Origin: Pseudonocardiaceae bacterium YIM PH 21723
Lineage (GTDB): Bacteria > Actinomycetota > Actinomycetes > Mycobacteriales > Pseudonocardiaceae
Assembly: GCA_003600225.1 (NCBI GenBank)
Contig: QZFT01000060.1
Coordinates: 1 to 48,071, forward strand
DNA length: 48,071 nucleotides
Direction of reading: 5' to 3'
The notes under the pieces are model-generated. The model did no database searches. It saw only the letters and a list, made by a program, of their open reading frames with translations, and was not told the DNA's origin. Position numbers and translations under genes: made by a program. The first letter of the stretch is position 1; each line of letters begins with the position of its first letter. Positions 1 through 8,700 of this stretch are shown piece by piece.

Positions 1-54
1 GGCGACCGGCAGTGAGCGTGCGGACGGCATACCCGTAATCCTCGAAGGCTCTGC

Positions 55-74
55 CCGAACATCGCCAACTTCGG
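55..74. repeat. half copy of the short palindromic repeat (PE1)
   Basis: The 20 bases are the right arm of the short palindrome found intact at 31292, 36932 and 43838, with one T-to-C change in the middle of the arm. No matching left arm is visible in bases 1-54. It lies 3 bases from the stop codon of the GtrA-type gene on the minus strand, the same stop-proximal position as other copies. Bases 1-54 hold nothing else I recognise. Confidence 0.6.
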
Positions 75-77
75 AAG

Positions 78-602
78 CTAGGCGGCCTTGGGTAGCTCGG
101 TGACCGTGGCGCCGGCGGACTTGTCGTGCGGGAAGACGAACTTGTCGAACGCCCAGTAGCGGAAGACCATGGCCAGCAGGGTGCCGAGGATGGAGCCCGC
201 GATGAAGGTGGCGATCTCCTGGGTGGCCAGCGAGACGTACGGCTGCTGCAGGTTGAGCACGTAACGCGAGATGCCCAGCGGGATCAGGTTGACCACCGCG
301 CCGATGCCGCTGATGCCGAAGAACAGGATGGCCTCGCGGTAGAGGGCCTGGCTGTTGCGGTCGCTGAACGACCACTCGCGGTTCAGCACGTAGCTGAAGA
401 TCGTCGCGACCACGATGCCGATCGCCTTCGCGGTGAGCACGTGGGTGGGCAGCACGGTCCACATGAGCAGGTACCAGGTACCGGTGTCCACGATGTACGC
501 GGAACCGCCGACGACCGCGAATTTGAGCATGGCCTGGTGCTTGATGGCCAGATCCAGCACCGGCTTCGGCAGCCGATCGGCTACCGACTTGAGGAAGCTC
601 AT
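78..602 (-). CDS. GtrA family membrane protein
   Basis: This is a 174-residue protein with four predicted membrane segments (roughly 25-48, 53-73, 90-110 and 128-147), the size and topology of the GtrA family. NREWSF follows segment 2 at about 74 and FRYWAFDKFVF closes segment 4, both typical of the family. Members are thought to move or support polyprenyl-linked sugars for cell-envelope glycosylation; the substrate here cannot be read. I chose the ATG at 602 because it overlaps the stop of the upstream kinase gene as ATGA, which suggests translational coupling. A longer open frame begins at 647 but lies inside the kinase gene. There is no glycosyltransferase next to it, which is unusual for GtrA proteins, though one may lie left of the window. 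Confidence 0.82.
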   Translation of the reverse strand: MSFLKSVADRLPKPVLDLAIKHQAMLKFAVVGGSAYIVDTGTWYLLMWTVLPTHVLTAKAIGIVVATIFSYVLNREWSFSDRNSQALYREAILFFGISGIGAVVNLIPLGISRYVLNLQQPYVSLATQEIATFIAGSILGTLLAMVFRYWAFDKFVFPHDKSAGATVTELPKAA

Positions 603-1537
603 GAGGAGACCAGCCATTCCGCGATCGCGATGTCGTCGGCCAGCCACCGCTGGCTGTCCGCGCCATCATTTTCGTCGTAGCCCAGATCGAGGGGTTCGTC
701 GGGGTCCAAGTCACACATGATGTTCAAGGCCGCCGTGGCCTGCGCCCAGGCCGTCGCCCGGCGTTCGTCCAGCTCGGCGGCCTGACAGATCCGCCGGATG
801 CGGGCACGCAACTCCGCTTCGGGATCAGCTGCCTGCTTGATCCGCTCCTTGCAGTTGCCCAGTGCGGAGCCCACGGCGCTCGCCGGGTCTCCGACACACG
901 GTTGCGGGTCGATGGCGAGCCACTTCTCCCGGGTCCCTCGCAACACGTTGTGCTGGTGCAGGTCGCCGTGCAACAGGAATGTGGTGTGGCCCTCAGACAG
1001 TTCATCCCAAGTACTGAGGCACTGGTCGATGGCCTTACGCGACAGGTAGTCGGTCGCCAACTCATAGTTATCCCTGGCGTGCACCAGGTCCTTCGCCCAC
1101 ATCTCCCGGAAGGTGGGGTTCGGCTCCGGCGCGCGGATGGCCAGCCGGCGGATGAGGCCGCCGATCACCGCGCAGGCCTCGTCCTCGTCGGCGGTGCCCA
1201 GGTCCTCGCCGAGCCGCTCCAGCAGCATCACCGGCGTCGGCTCGATGACGCTGCGCAGCACGTGCACCGCGCCCGCGCCGTTCCAGTAGCCCAGACCGAC
1301 GGCCTCGCGCCGGCTCTCCGGGTTCGGGTGCGAGATCTTCAGGACGGCCGGGCCGTCCTCGGACAGCACGGGCTGGGCGACACCGCCGTGGCCCGACCAG
1401 GGCGGGCCGTCCAGGGTCAGCTTCCACTCGTCCGTGTAGTGCGTGAACAGCTCCGGCAGCCCGTCCAGCCACGGTGTGGCGTCCGGACCTTCCCGATCCA
1501 GCACCAGTTGCCGGAAAGCGGGCGGTACGTCGATCAT
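599..1537 (-). CDS. APH-like kinase (streptomycin 6-kinase/hydroxyurea kinase type)
   Basis: This 312-residue protein has an aminoglycoside-phosphotransferase fold. The catalytic loop HGDLHQHN is at 190-197 and the metal-binding IDP at 209-211, followed by GDPASAVG. The FREMW segment and the HQHN loop resemble the aminoglycoside/hydroxyurea resistance kinases (PF04655) more than choline kinases. Such proteins transfer phosphate from ATP to a hydroxyl of a small molecule, and many chromosomal copies in soil actinobacteria have no shown resistance role. The ATG at 1537 has a GGGGAGAG ribosome-binding site. The open frame continues upstream into the antisense of the aldolase gene, which I reject as coding. 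It is divergent from the aldolase across 96 bases and overlaps gtrA at its end. Confidence 0.82.
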   Translation of the reverse strand: MIDVPPAFRQLVLDREGPDATPWLDGLPELFTHYTDEWKLTLDGPPWSGHGGVAQPVLSEDGPAVLKISHPNPESRREAVGLGYWNGAGAVHVLRSVIEPTPVMLLERLGEDLGTADEDEACAVIGGLIRRLAIRAPEPNPTFREMWAKDLVHARDNYELATDYLSRKAIDQCLSTWDELSEGHTTFLLHGDLHQHNVLRGTREKWLAIDPQPCVGDPASAVGSALGNCKERIKQAADPEAELRARIRRICQAAELDERRATAWAQATAALNIMCDLDPDEPLDLGYDENDGADSQRWLADDIAIAEWLVSS

Positions 1538-1633
1538 GCAGACTCTCCCCAGGTGTGACCGGGCACGCTGTGCCCCGTCCGCCACCCTATGCACAATGGG
1601 TAGGTTACTGGCCGGTTTACCTAGGAGGCCTCT

Positions 1634-2581
1634 GTGCGACCTCGCCGCTCCTGTCTCGCTGTCCCGGGCTCTTCTCTTAAGATGATTGACAAGGCTCGCG
1701 GGTTGCACGCGGATCAGGTTTTCCTCGATTTGGAGGACGCCTGCGCCCCGCTGGCCAAGCCGGGCGCGCGCAAGACCATCGTCGCCGCGTTGAACGAGGG
1801 TGGCTGGGACGGCAAGGCCCGGGTGGTCCGGGTCAACGACTGGACCACCGAGTGGACTTACCGGGACGTGGTCGAGGTCGTCGAGGGCGCCGGCGCCAAC
1901 CTGGACTGCATCATGCTGCCCAAGGTGCAGACCGCCGAGCAGGTCGTCACGCTGGACACGCTGCTCAGCCAGATCGAGAAGACCATGGGCTACGAGGTCG
2001 GCAGGATCGGCATCGAGGCGCAGATCGAGAACGCCAAGGGTCTGGTCAACGTGGACGCCATCGCGACCGCCTCGCCCCGGGTGGAGACCATCATCTTCGG
2101 CCCGGCCGACTTCATGGCCAGCATCAACATGAAGTCCCTGGTCGTCGGCGAGCAGCCGCCCGGCTACGACGTGGGCGACGCCTACCACTACATCCTGATG
2201 CGCATCCTGATGGCGGCGCGCGCCGTGGACGTGCAGGCGATCGACGGCCCCTACCTGCAGATCCGCGATGTGGACGGCTTCCGCCGGGTGGCGGGCCGCT
2301 CCGCCGCGCTCGGCTTCGACGGCAAGTGGGTGCTGCACCCCGGTCAGATCGACGCCGCGAACGAGACCTTCAGCCCGCGGCAGGAGGACTACGACCACGC
2401 GGAGAACATTCTCGACGCGTACGAGTGGTACACCTCCGAGGCCGGCGGCAAGCGTGGCGCCGCGATGCTCGGCGACGAGATGATCGACGAGGCCTCGCGG
2501 AAGATGGCCCTGGTGATCTCCGGCAAGGGCCGGGCGGCGGGCATGTCCCGCAACGACCCGTGGACCCCGCCGGAGGCCTAG
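1634..2581 (+). CDS. mcl: CoA-ester lyase (malyl/beta-methylmalyl-CoA lyase type, CitE/HpcH family)
   Basis: The 315-residue protein is a TIM-barrel HpcH/HpaI/CitE-type lyase. LDLEDACAP lies at 31-39, GIEAQIENAKGL at about 127-137 with the likely metal and substrate glutamates, and FGPADF at 155-160 with the metal-binding aspartate. The sequence closely resembles, from memory, the lyase encoded beside crotonyl-CoA carboxylase/reductase in Streptomyces, which cleaves beta-methylmalyl-CoA to glyoxylate and propionyl-CoA in the ethylmalonyl-CoA pathway. The GTG at 1634 has a strong AGGAGG at 1623-1628. The MaoC hydratase at 16637 and dehydrogenase at 10235 match other steps of this pathway. A general CitE-like role in branched-chain catabolism is the alternative. 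Confidence 0.8.
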   Translation: MRPRRSCLAVPGSSLKMIDKARGLHADQVFLDLEDACAPLAKPGARKTIVAALNEGGWDGKARVVRVNDWTTEWTYRDVVEVVEGAGANLDCIMLPKVQTAEQVVTLDTLLSQIEKTMGYEVGRIGIEAQIENAKGLVNVDAIATASPRVETIIFGPADFMASINMKSLVVGEQPPGYDVGDAYHYILMRILMAARAVDVQAIDGPYLQIRDVDGFRRVAGRSAALGFDGKWVLHPGQIDAANETFSPRQEDYDHAENILDAYEWYTSEAGGKRGAAMLGDEMIDEASRKMALVISGKGRAAGMSRNDPWTPPEA

Positions 2582-2582
2582 G

Positions 2583-2963
2583 TCACCGCGTCCCACACGG
2601 TTCGACCTCGACGGCCTGGCTGCTCATGGGATACCGGACCAGGTAGCACCGGACGCCCCGGTAGCGCACGGTCATCACCATGCCGTTGCCGACGGTCGGT
2701 GCGGCGACGGCGGACCCGGTTCCCTGGGCTCCCAGCAGCTCCAGCTCGGGCCCGGGGAAGAACCGGGCGTCGACAGCGGCGGCGGGCATCTCGTCCGGGA
2801 GCCTGGTGCGGAGCTGCCGGGCCAGCTCGGTGACCTCGGTGCGTGCCTTCGCCTCGTCCGCGTCGTGCTCGGCGCGATTGGCGCGAGCGATGAAGAACAG
2901 GATCGGCGCCCAGATCAGGATGGCCAGCGCCGCGGTGATCAGCAGGGTTTTCTTCCAGGACAC
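2583..2963 (-). CDS. small single-pass membrane protein, unknown function
   Basis: The 126-residue protein has one N-terminal membrane segment (about 6-26, ITAALAILIWAPILFFIA) and then an outside domain with a charged stretch (30-60) and two cysteines near the C-terminus that could form a disulfide. I do not recognise the family. The GTG start at 2963 has no clear ribosome-binding site. It converges on the lyase gene with a single base between the two stop codons. Confidence 0.6.
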   Translation of the reverse strand: MSWKKTLLITAALAILIWAPILFFIARANRAEHDADEAKARTEVTELARQLRTRLPDEMPAAAVDARFFPGPELELLGAQGTGSAVAAPTVGNGMVMTVRYRGVRCYLVRYPMSSQAVEVEPCGTR

Positions 2964-3224
2964 GGGCGCACTCTGTCACCCGATCGACGAAAGCCGCTCG
3001 CTGTCAACGATGTCCAATCCCGGTTCGAGATCAGATCTTGACCGGTTCCGCGTACGCCCTGTGTCCCATTAACGGCGGTCAGTGATCGATATTTTCGGCG
3101 ATTCGATGAATTCACTCTGCCAGCGGTTCGCCTTGTGGCAATGGTTTAGATCTACTCGACAACGCTGTCAAGACGGATTTGTGACGCCGGTACGCGTCGA
3201 GGAGGAAGGAATGAAAATGTTTCT
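2964..3224. other. AT-richer intergenic stretch
   Basis: These 261 bases are visibly richer in A and T than the flanking genes and hold no gene I would call. On the plus strand a near-perfect ribosome-binding site (GGAGGAAGGA, 3201-3210) precedes an ATG at 3211 that opens a frame of only 16 codons, running antisense over the 3' end of the next gene. Confidence 0.4.
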
Positions 3225-4151
3225 TCAGGGTGACGACACCGATGGTGGCGGCGCGACTTGAGACGCGGATGAACGCGGCTCTTTGAGATCGAGGAGTATT
3301 CCGACCCGTTGATCGGGCTCCACTTCCCACGCGTCGACTCTGAAAGCGATATGCCCGGTGTCTCTGGCCTGCCTGACGTGGCTGTATCTGAAGTCTCGCC
3401 GGCTGGGGACCCTGGGCTCGTAGAACGCGTCGAATCCCGGCGGCAGGATCACCTCGCAGATCAGGTGCTCCACCGGGACCTGCAACTTCATCGAGAAGGT
3501 GTCCGGCAGCCGCTTCTTGATCAGCGGGGTGTTCTTCCCGGGCCAGAACAGCTGGACGACGATGCTGATCGTGCTGCCCGGAACCATCGGCCGGTCGAGA
3601 TGGGTGAGGATCTCCAGCTTGCCGTCCGGCCGCCAGTGCTTGGTGCAGGTGTGCCGGACTCCGCCAATGCCGTCTATATCAATGCTGCTTACCTGTATCT
3701 TGACTTTTCTGCGCGCACTCTCCGGCTGATGCCAGCCGGAGCCGCTGCCGATTTTGAACACATTTATTTGGTCGGTCAACGCGGTGGCGACCACGGTAAT
3801 GGTGGAGTGGCCGTCGCCATTGTCCTTCACCAGGTTCACCGCATGGATCTTGTTGATCCGCAGCGAGTTGTCCATGTGCCGGAATGCCACCTCGCAATTC
3901 CGGCGCAGCAGCTCGGACAACAGTGCGTTTTCCGCGCGTAGCTCGGCCCGCCCATAGGTGGACGTGATGAGCAGCCCCAGGATGCCGATGATCGCGGCGA
4001 CCACCGCCGCGGCCTTGATCGTGGAGCTGCCGAACAACACGCTCAGCGTGCCGCCGAAGGCCAGGAGGGCGAGGACCGTCTCGACGATCCCGCCGATCCC
4101 GCGGGCCAGCACGTACTCATGAAGCCACTCGAAGAAACCGCTCGGTCGCAT
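3225..4151 (-). CDS. two-pass membrane protein with a large beta-rich domain, unknown function
   Basis: The 308-residue protein has two hydrophobic segments near the N-terminus (about 20-40 and 45-66), a short helical linker rich in Glu, Leu and Arg (68-90), and then about 200 residues with alternating hydrophobic pattern suggesting a beta-sandwich. The tail is Pro/Ser rich. No catalytic motif is visible and I cannot assign a family. The ATG at 4151 has only a weak ribosome-binding site. It lies just downstream of another unknown gene on the same strand, 105 bases away, so they may be co-transcribed. Base composition is less GC-biased than in the neighbours, which fits acquired DNA. Confidence 0.6.
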   Translation of the reverse strand: MRPSGFFEWLHEYVLARGIGGIVETVLALLAFGGTLSVLFGSSTIKAAAVVAAIIGILGLLITSTYGRAELRAENALLSELLRRNCEVAFRHMDNSLRINKIHAVNLVKDNGDGHSTITVVATALTDQINVFKIGSGSGWHQPESARRKVKIQVSSIDIDGIGGVRHTCTKHWRPDGKLEILTHLDRPMVPGSTISIVVQLFWPGKNTPLIKKRLPDTFSMKLQVPVEHLICEVILPPGFDAFYEPRVPSRRDFRYSHVRQARDTGHIAFRVDAWEVEPDQRVGILLDLKEPRSSASQVAPPPSVSSP

Positions 4152-4256
4152 GGCCAGTCCCTGACATTCCGTCGGCTCAGCGTATGCCCAGTGACGGAAA
4201 GGGTGTATGGGTCAGCTACAAACGGGTTCGATCGAATGCATTACCTGGGAATCCAT

Positions 4257-5066
4257 CTAACCTCGTACCGGCTCCGGCAAGGTGTGGATCAGCCGGTGCT
4301 TCGCGATGTGCACGCCCTCGCGGCGCACCAGCTTGCGGAAGCAGCCGCATTCCTCGATCGCGCGGCCACGTGCCGCGCAGGTGTAGACCCCGAAGATCCG
4401 GATGGCGTTGGCCGCCGCGCCGAAGTCACCGAGTCCGTAGTCCCAGAACTTGCGGATCACCGCGGCGGCGACCCGGCGTTCCAGGGCGATGTCGTTCTCG
4501 ATGCACGCCTCTAGGAGCTCGCGCGCCTGTCGTTTGGCCCGGTAGTCGAGGCGGTCCAGGCCCCGGCTGATCCAGTTGAACCACAGGCAGCTGTACGGCC
4601 GGGTGCGGCCGGTGAACCGGCGCCACAGGTGTTCGCCGACCAGGTCGCTTGCCCGGTCGTGCACGGTCTCCTGCCATTCCGGGCCCAGGGTGGCGGCCAG
4701 GTGACCGCGCTCCTCCCGGTGCTCGGCGCGGCGGTGCACCAGCGAGTTGACATAGCCGTGGGAGCCGAACACCCAGTGCTTGTCGCACCTGCGGATGATC
4801 ATGCTGCGTGGATAGGCCCGGCAGGGCTCGCCCGAGGACGTGGGGGCGGAGCACCGGCGCCGGCGCGGAGGTTGTTGACCCACTTGGCCCAGGGTGCCGA
4901 CGGCGGACGGTTCGATGACACGGCCGGACGAGTGGTGGTTGCGGTACAGCAGTGACAACTGGCTTACCCCGATCTTCAACTGAAGGAACGATCGTGATGC
5001 TCTGTGTGTCTGAAGCTGATCTTTCGCCTGCTCAGGGAGCGCGTGAGAGAGACAGAGTAGGGCCAT
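4257..5066 (-). CDS. putative zinc-knuckle protein, unknown function
   Basis: The frame encodes up to 269 residues. At 72-97 it has a Cys/His cluster (CSAPTSSGEPCRAYP, then CDKHW) spaced like the C-x8-C...C-x2-H knuckle of actinobacterial and phage HGGXSTG-type proteins; the HGG itself is not conserved. The rest looks all-helical and ends with another cysteine-rich stretch (CAARGRAIEECGC). The start is uncertain: the ATG at 5066 has no ribosome-binding site, and a GTG at 4883 just before the knuckle is an alternative giving 208 residues. The first 60 residues of the long version look poorly coding. Function unknown; the knuckle suggests nucleic-acid or protein binding, as inference only. Confidence 0.5.
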   Translation of the reverse strand: MALLCLSHALPEQAKDQLQTHRASRSFLQLKIGVSQLSLLYRNHHSSGRVIEPSAVGTLGQVGQQPPRRRRCSAPTSSGEPCRAYPRSMIIRRCDKHWVFGSHGYVNSLVHRRAEHREERGHLAATLGPEWQETVHDRASDLVGEHLWRRFTGRTRPYSCLWFNWISRGLDRLDYRAKRQARELLEACIENDIALERRVAAAVIRKFWDYGLGDFGAAANAIRIFGVYTCAARGRAIEECGCFRKLVRREGVHIAKHRLIHTLPEPVRG

Positions 5067-5162
5067 TAGAGTGGATCTTGAACAGCGGGCTGGAAACTGT
5101 TACGGGAGTGGTGTGCGGGACGCCTGGGACTGCGCCTGGGGGGCCGGGGTGGGGTCTGGCGT

Positions 5163-5626
5163 GTTGTCGAAGGAGGGCTTTGGAGGGGAGTGGGGTAGGT
5201 GGGGGCGCCTTTGCTGCCGGCGTGTTGGGTGGGGGCACGCCGGTCTGGTGGCCGGGGCCGCTGCGCGGGGTTGAGGGTGCGCCCTTGGTCCGGTGGGGAG
5301 CCCCGAAAGACGCTTTCAGGGCGCTCAGCGGCCCGAACTCCGCGTTGATCAAGGTCGCTCGGCGCGACACGGTATGGAAATGGTGCGACACGCCGTGGTT
5401 CCCATGATGTGGCCGTCCATTGTGGACTGTGAGGACCTGAAGGACGCCTCCGTTTACCTCAGGTAAACAAAGGACGCCTTCAGTGCGCCTAGGTAAACGA
5501 TGGCGTCCTTCAGGTCCTCCGTGGAAGCGGCCCATCCCCACCAGACTGGCGTGCCCCCACCCAACAGTCAGGCAGGAAAGACGCGGCCCCAGCCCGTCTC
5601 CTCCTCCAAAGCCATCCTTCGACAAC
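5163..5626. repeat. long inverted-repeat element, copy A
   Basis: The left arm starts GTTGTCGAAGGAGGGCTTTG at 5163 and the right arm ends with the reverse complement (CCATCCTTCGACAAC) at 5626. The arms are about 90 bases each with scattered mismatches and include GTTGGGTGGGGGCACGCC and its complement. Between them is a core of short hairpins built on GAAGGACGCC/GGCGTCCTTC and GTTTACCT/AGGTAAAC (about 5430-5520). The core runs in the opposite direction to copies B (17160) and C (26952). No open frame suggests a transposase. The rest of the 5067-5782 gap carries the patatin promoter region, where I see no clear -35/-10 pair. Confidence 0.72.
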
Positions 5627-5782
5627 CACCAGACCCAGCCCCGGATACACGTTCCAAGATCACCCTGGGTAAACACTGCTAGGCCAGAACGTGGATTCTC
5701 CGGTCTGTTCCACCACAGTGACCAACCTCTACATCCAATGGCGCCATAATCACGGCATGTCGATCACGTTGGGGGAGAACTG

Positions 5783-8700
5783 ATGGGCAAGCAGGAGCTC
5801 CGTCTCGCCCTGTCGATGAAGGGCGGCGTGAGCCTCGCCGTCTGGATCGGCGGTGCGGTTTCGGAGATCAACCGGTTACGAATCGCCACCGACGGCGGCT
5901 CCGACCACGGCGCGCATCCCTGGGCCCGGCTGGCCGATCTGGCCGGTTACCGCCGGGTGCGGGTCGACGTGCTCACCGGAGCCAGCGCGGGCGGTCTGAA
6001 CGGCGCCATCATGGCGGCGAGCCTGGTGTACGGCTTCCCGTTCCAGGCGATGCGCGAGCTGTGGGTGCAGATGGCCGACATCGAGGCGTTGTGCCGGCCC
6101 ACCCACTGGCAGCGCGGCACCCCGGGAGCGGCGCCGTCGGTGCTCGAGGGCGACGACTACTTCTATGGCAGCCTCAACCGGGTGCTCGGCCACCTGGTCA
6201 GCCTGCCGCCCAGCACCCCGCGGGTGTCCAGGGTGGACCTGCTGCTGACCGCGACGCTGGAACGGCCCGCGCAGGTGATCCGCCGGGACGACCGGTCGGG
6301 ACTGTTCTCCGAGGAGCGGCGCCGGGCCTACTTCCGGTTCCGGCACAGCGGGCATCCCGGCGACCGGCTCTCCGACTTCCGCGGCGGATCCGACGCGCAG
6401 GTCACGGCGGCGCAGCTGGCCCTCGCCGCCCGCGCGACCTCGTCGTTCCCGTTCGCCTTCGAGCCGGCGTCCATCTACTCGCCCGCCGAGGCCGACTCCG
6501 GGCACCTGGACATGAGCGCGGCGTTCTCCGAGTACGCCACTCCCGACCTGTCGATCCCGTCCGCGGTGGCCGGCCGGTTCGCCATCATCGACGGCGGCGT
6601 GCTGGACAACATCCCGGTGGCCGCGGCGATCCAGGCGATCTCGGACAGCCCGGCGGACGGACCGACCGACCGCTGGCTCACCTACCTGAACCCGGACCCC
6701 ACCGACGGGCCTGCGCCGTCGCTCGGCGGCCAGCAGATCCTGCGCGCCGTGCCCAGCGCCGTGGGTGCCATCCTCGACCGGTTCAGCCAGGAGTCGGTGC
6801 TCACCGACATCGAGGACCTGGACGGGCACAACCGCGAGGCCCGGCGCCGCCAGCTGCGGCTGCGCGCCGCCTACGCGCCGCTGCTGGAGACCACCGCCGG
6901 CGACCCGCAGAGCCGGCTGGCCAAGCTGGCCGAGATGCTGCGGCCGACCAACGCCAGGGTGCGGGCCCGGGTCGACGCCGACGCCCTGGTCACCCTGCTG
7001 CGTGACCCGCGGGACCGGGCCGACGGGTTGCTCGGCACCCCGGTGATCGGCGACCCCCTGGCGGGCTTCACCGCGCAGGCCCAGCAGGCGCTGCCGTCCC
7101 GGCTCGGCCTGCGGTTCGAGGACTCCGCCGCCGGCGACCCGGCCGCCGTCTTCAACGACATTCCCGCGCTCGGCAAGGCGATCGAGCTGTGCATCAGCTG
7201 GGCCAGGGAACTGGAGGAGTGGGCCGAGGAGTCCGCGCTCGCCGGGATCGGCCACGTCAAGCGGGCCATGTACCGGCTGCACCTGGTGCAGCAGGTACTC
7301 GCCGAGTACATGGAACGCCGGGCACTGCGCGCCGCGCTGGACCGGGACCGGGTGGACGCCGGTGAGCTGGACGAGTGGCTGGAGACGCTGGTCATCGGTC
7401 GGTACGCCGCGCAGCACCAGCTGCCGGACAGCCTGACCGAGGACATGACGCAGGTCCTCGACTGCGTGCGCAACCTGAAGGTCGCCGACCAGCAGTACCA
7501 GGCGCGGATCGGTGTGCTGGCCGACGCGCTGGCGGGGCTGTCGGTGCTCAGCGACCCGGAACCGGGTTCCCTGGACGCCTGCGACCTGGCCTGGCAGGAG
7601 CTGGAGCGGCTGGCCAACCTGCTGGCCGTGGCGGCCCCGGCACGCCAGTCGGACACCATCGCCGACCCGAACAAGAAACCCGAACTGCTCGGCTACGCGC
7701 TGCTCGACCTGTGCCCGGACGAGCGGCGCCGCGAGGTACTGCGTGAGCTGCTGGTGCTCAACGCGCCCTTACTGATCGACTCGGCGCCGACCCAGGACAT
7801 CCACTTCCTGCGGCTGGCCAGCGACGCGCAGACCCCGCTGCCGTTCGAAACGCTGCTGGCGACCCAGGGGAACGGCACCGACAAGCTGACCGTCGGCGGC
7901 AAGCTCTGCGGCGCCGAGCTCGGCGCCTTCTCCGGGTTCTTCTCCGCACGCTGGCGGGCCAACGACTGGATGTGGGGCCGGATGGACGCGGCCACCAGCA
8001 TGGTCGCGCTGATGGTCGACGGCGGCCGGCTGCGGCACGCGCACCGCGATCCGAAGTCGGTGTTCGAGGACATCCAGGACCTGGTCACGTCCACCCCACA
8101 GGCCGAATTGGGCAGGTTCAGCCCGGAACTCACGCAGGCCTGGAAGGAGTTCCTCGCCGGGCGCTGGGAACTGCGCAGCTCCGACGTGCGCGACGAGATC
8201 ACCGCGTTGTTCGCCGCGCCGGACGACGAGCACCCGCTGACCCAGACCAAGGCCGCCGTGCTGGAACGGCTGCACTGGCCCATCGTGGCCGCCGAGCTGC
8301 CGTTCATCGCCGAGGTCAACCGGGGTGCGCATCCCGGCAAGGCGCCCGAGGTGCAGCCGCTGGAACCGCAGGTGCTCACCGATCGGGTGCGCGAGTACGC
8401 GATCGGCACCGAGAACGTGCGTGACCTGGGCGAACAACGGGTCGGCCGGGTGTCGATGCGCTTGGCGCTGGCCACCTACCGGGCGATGCGGCCGGGTAGC
8501 TCGGCGTTCGCCAAGCGGGCCCTCGCCGCGGTGATGGCGCTGGTCAAGCCGCTGGTGCTGCTGGGCGTGCTGCTGTTCGCCACCCCGCGCCGGGCGTTGC
8601 TGGCGGCCTCGGTGGCGGTGGCCGGTCTGGTCTGTTCGGCCTGGCAGGCCAACAGGCTGGAGAGCCTGGAGGGCCTGAAACTGGCCGAGTTCGGGCCCAC

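Noticed and set aside
599-1537. Calling the APH-like kinase an aminoglycoside or hydroxyurea resistance gene
   Set aside because: The fold and loops fit the family, but substrates vary and no antibiotic genes are nearby.
599-2596. 665-residue minus-strand frame extending the kinase gene through the aldolase region
   Set aside because: The extension is antisense to a well-recognised lyase and its residues (Val/Gly/Asp/His/Arg-rich) are the usual product of reading high-GC genes backwards. The kinase has a good start at 1537.
3225-4151. A CBASS effector of the two-helix plus beta-barrel kind
   Set aside because: The topology is only loosely similar, the protein is longer, and there is no CD-NTase gene nearby.
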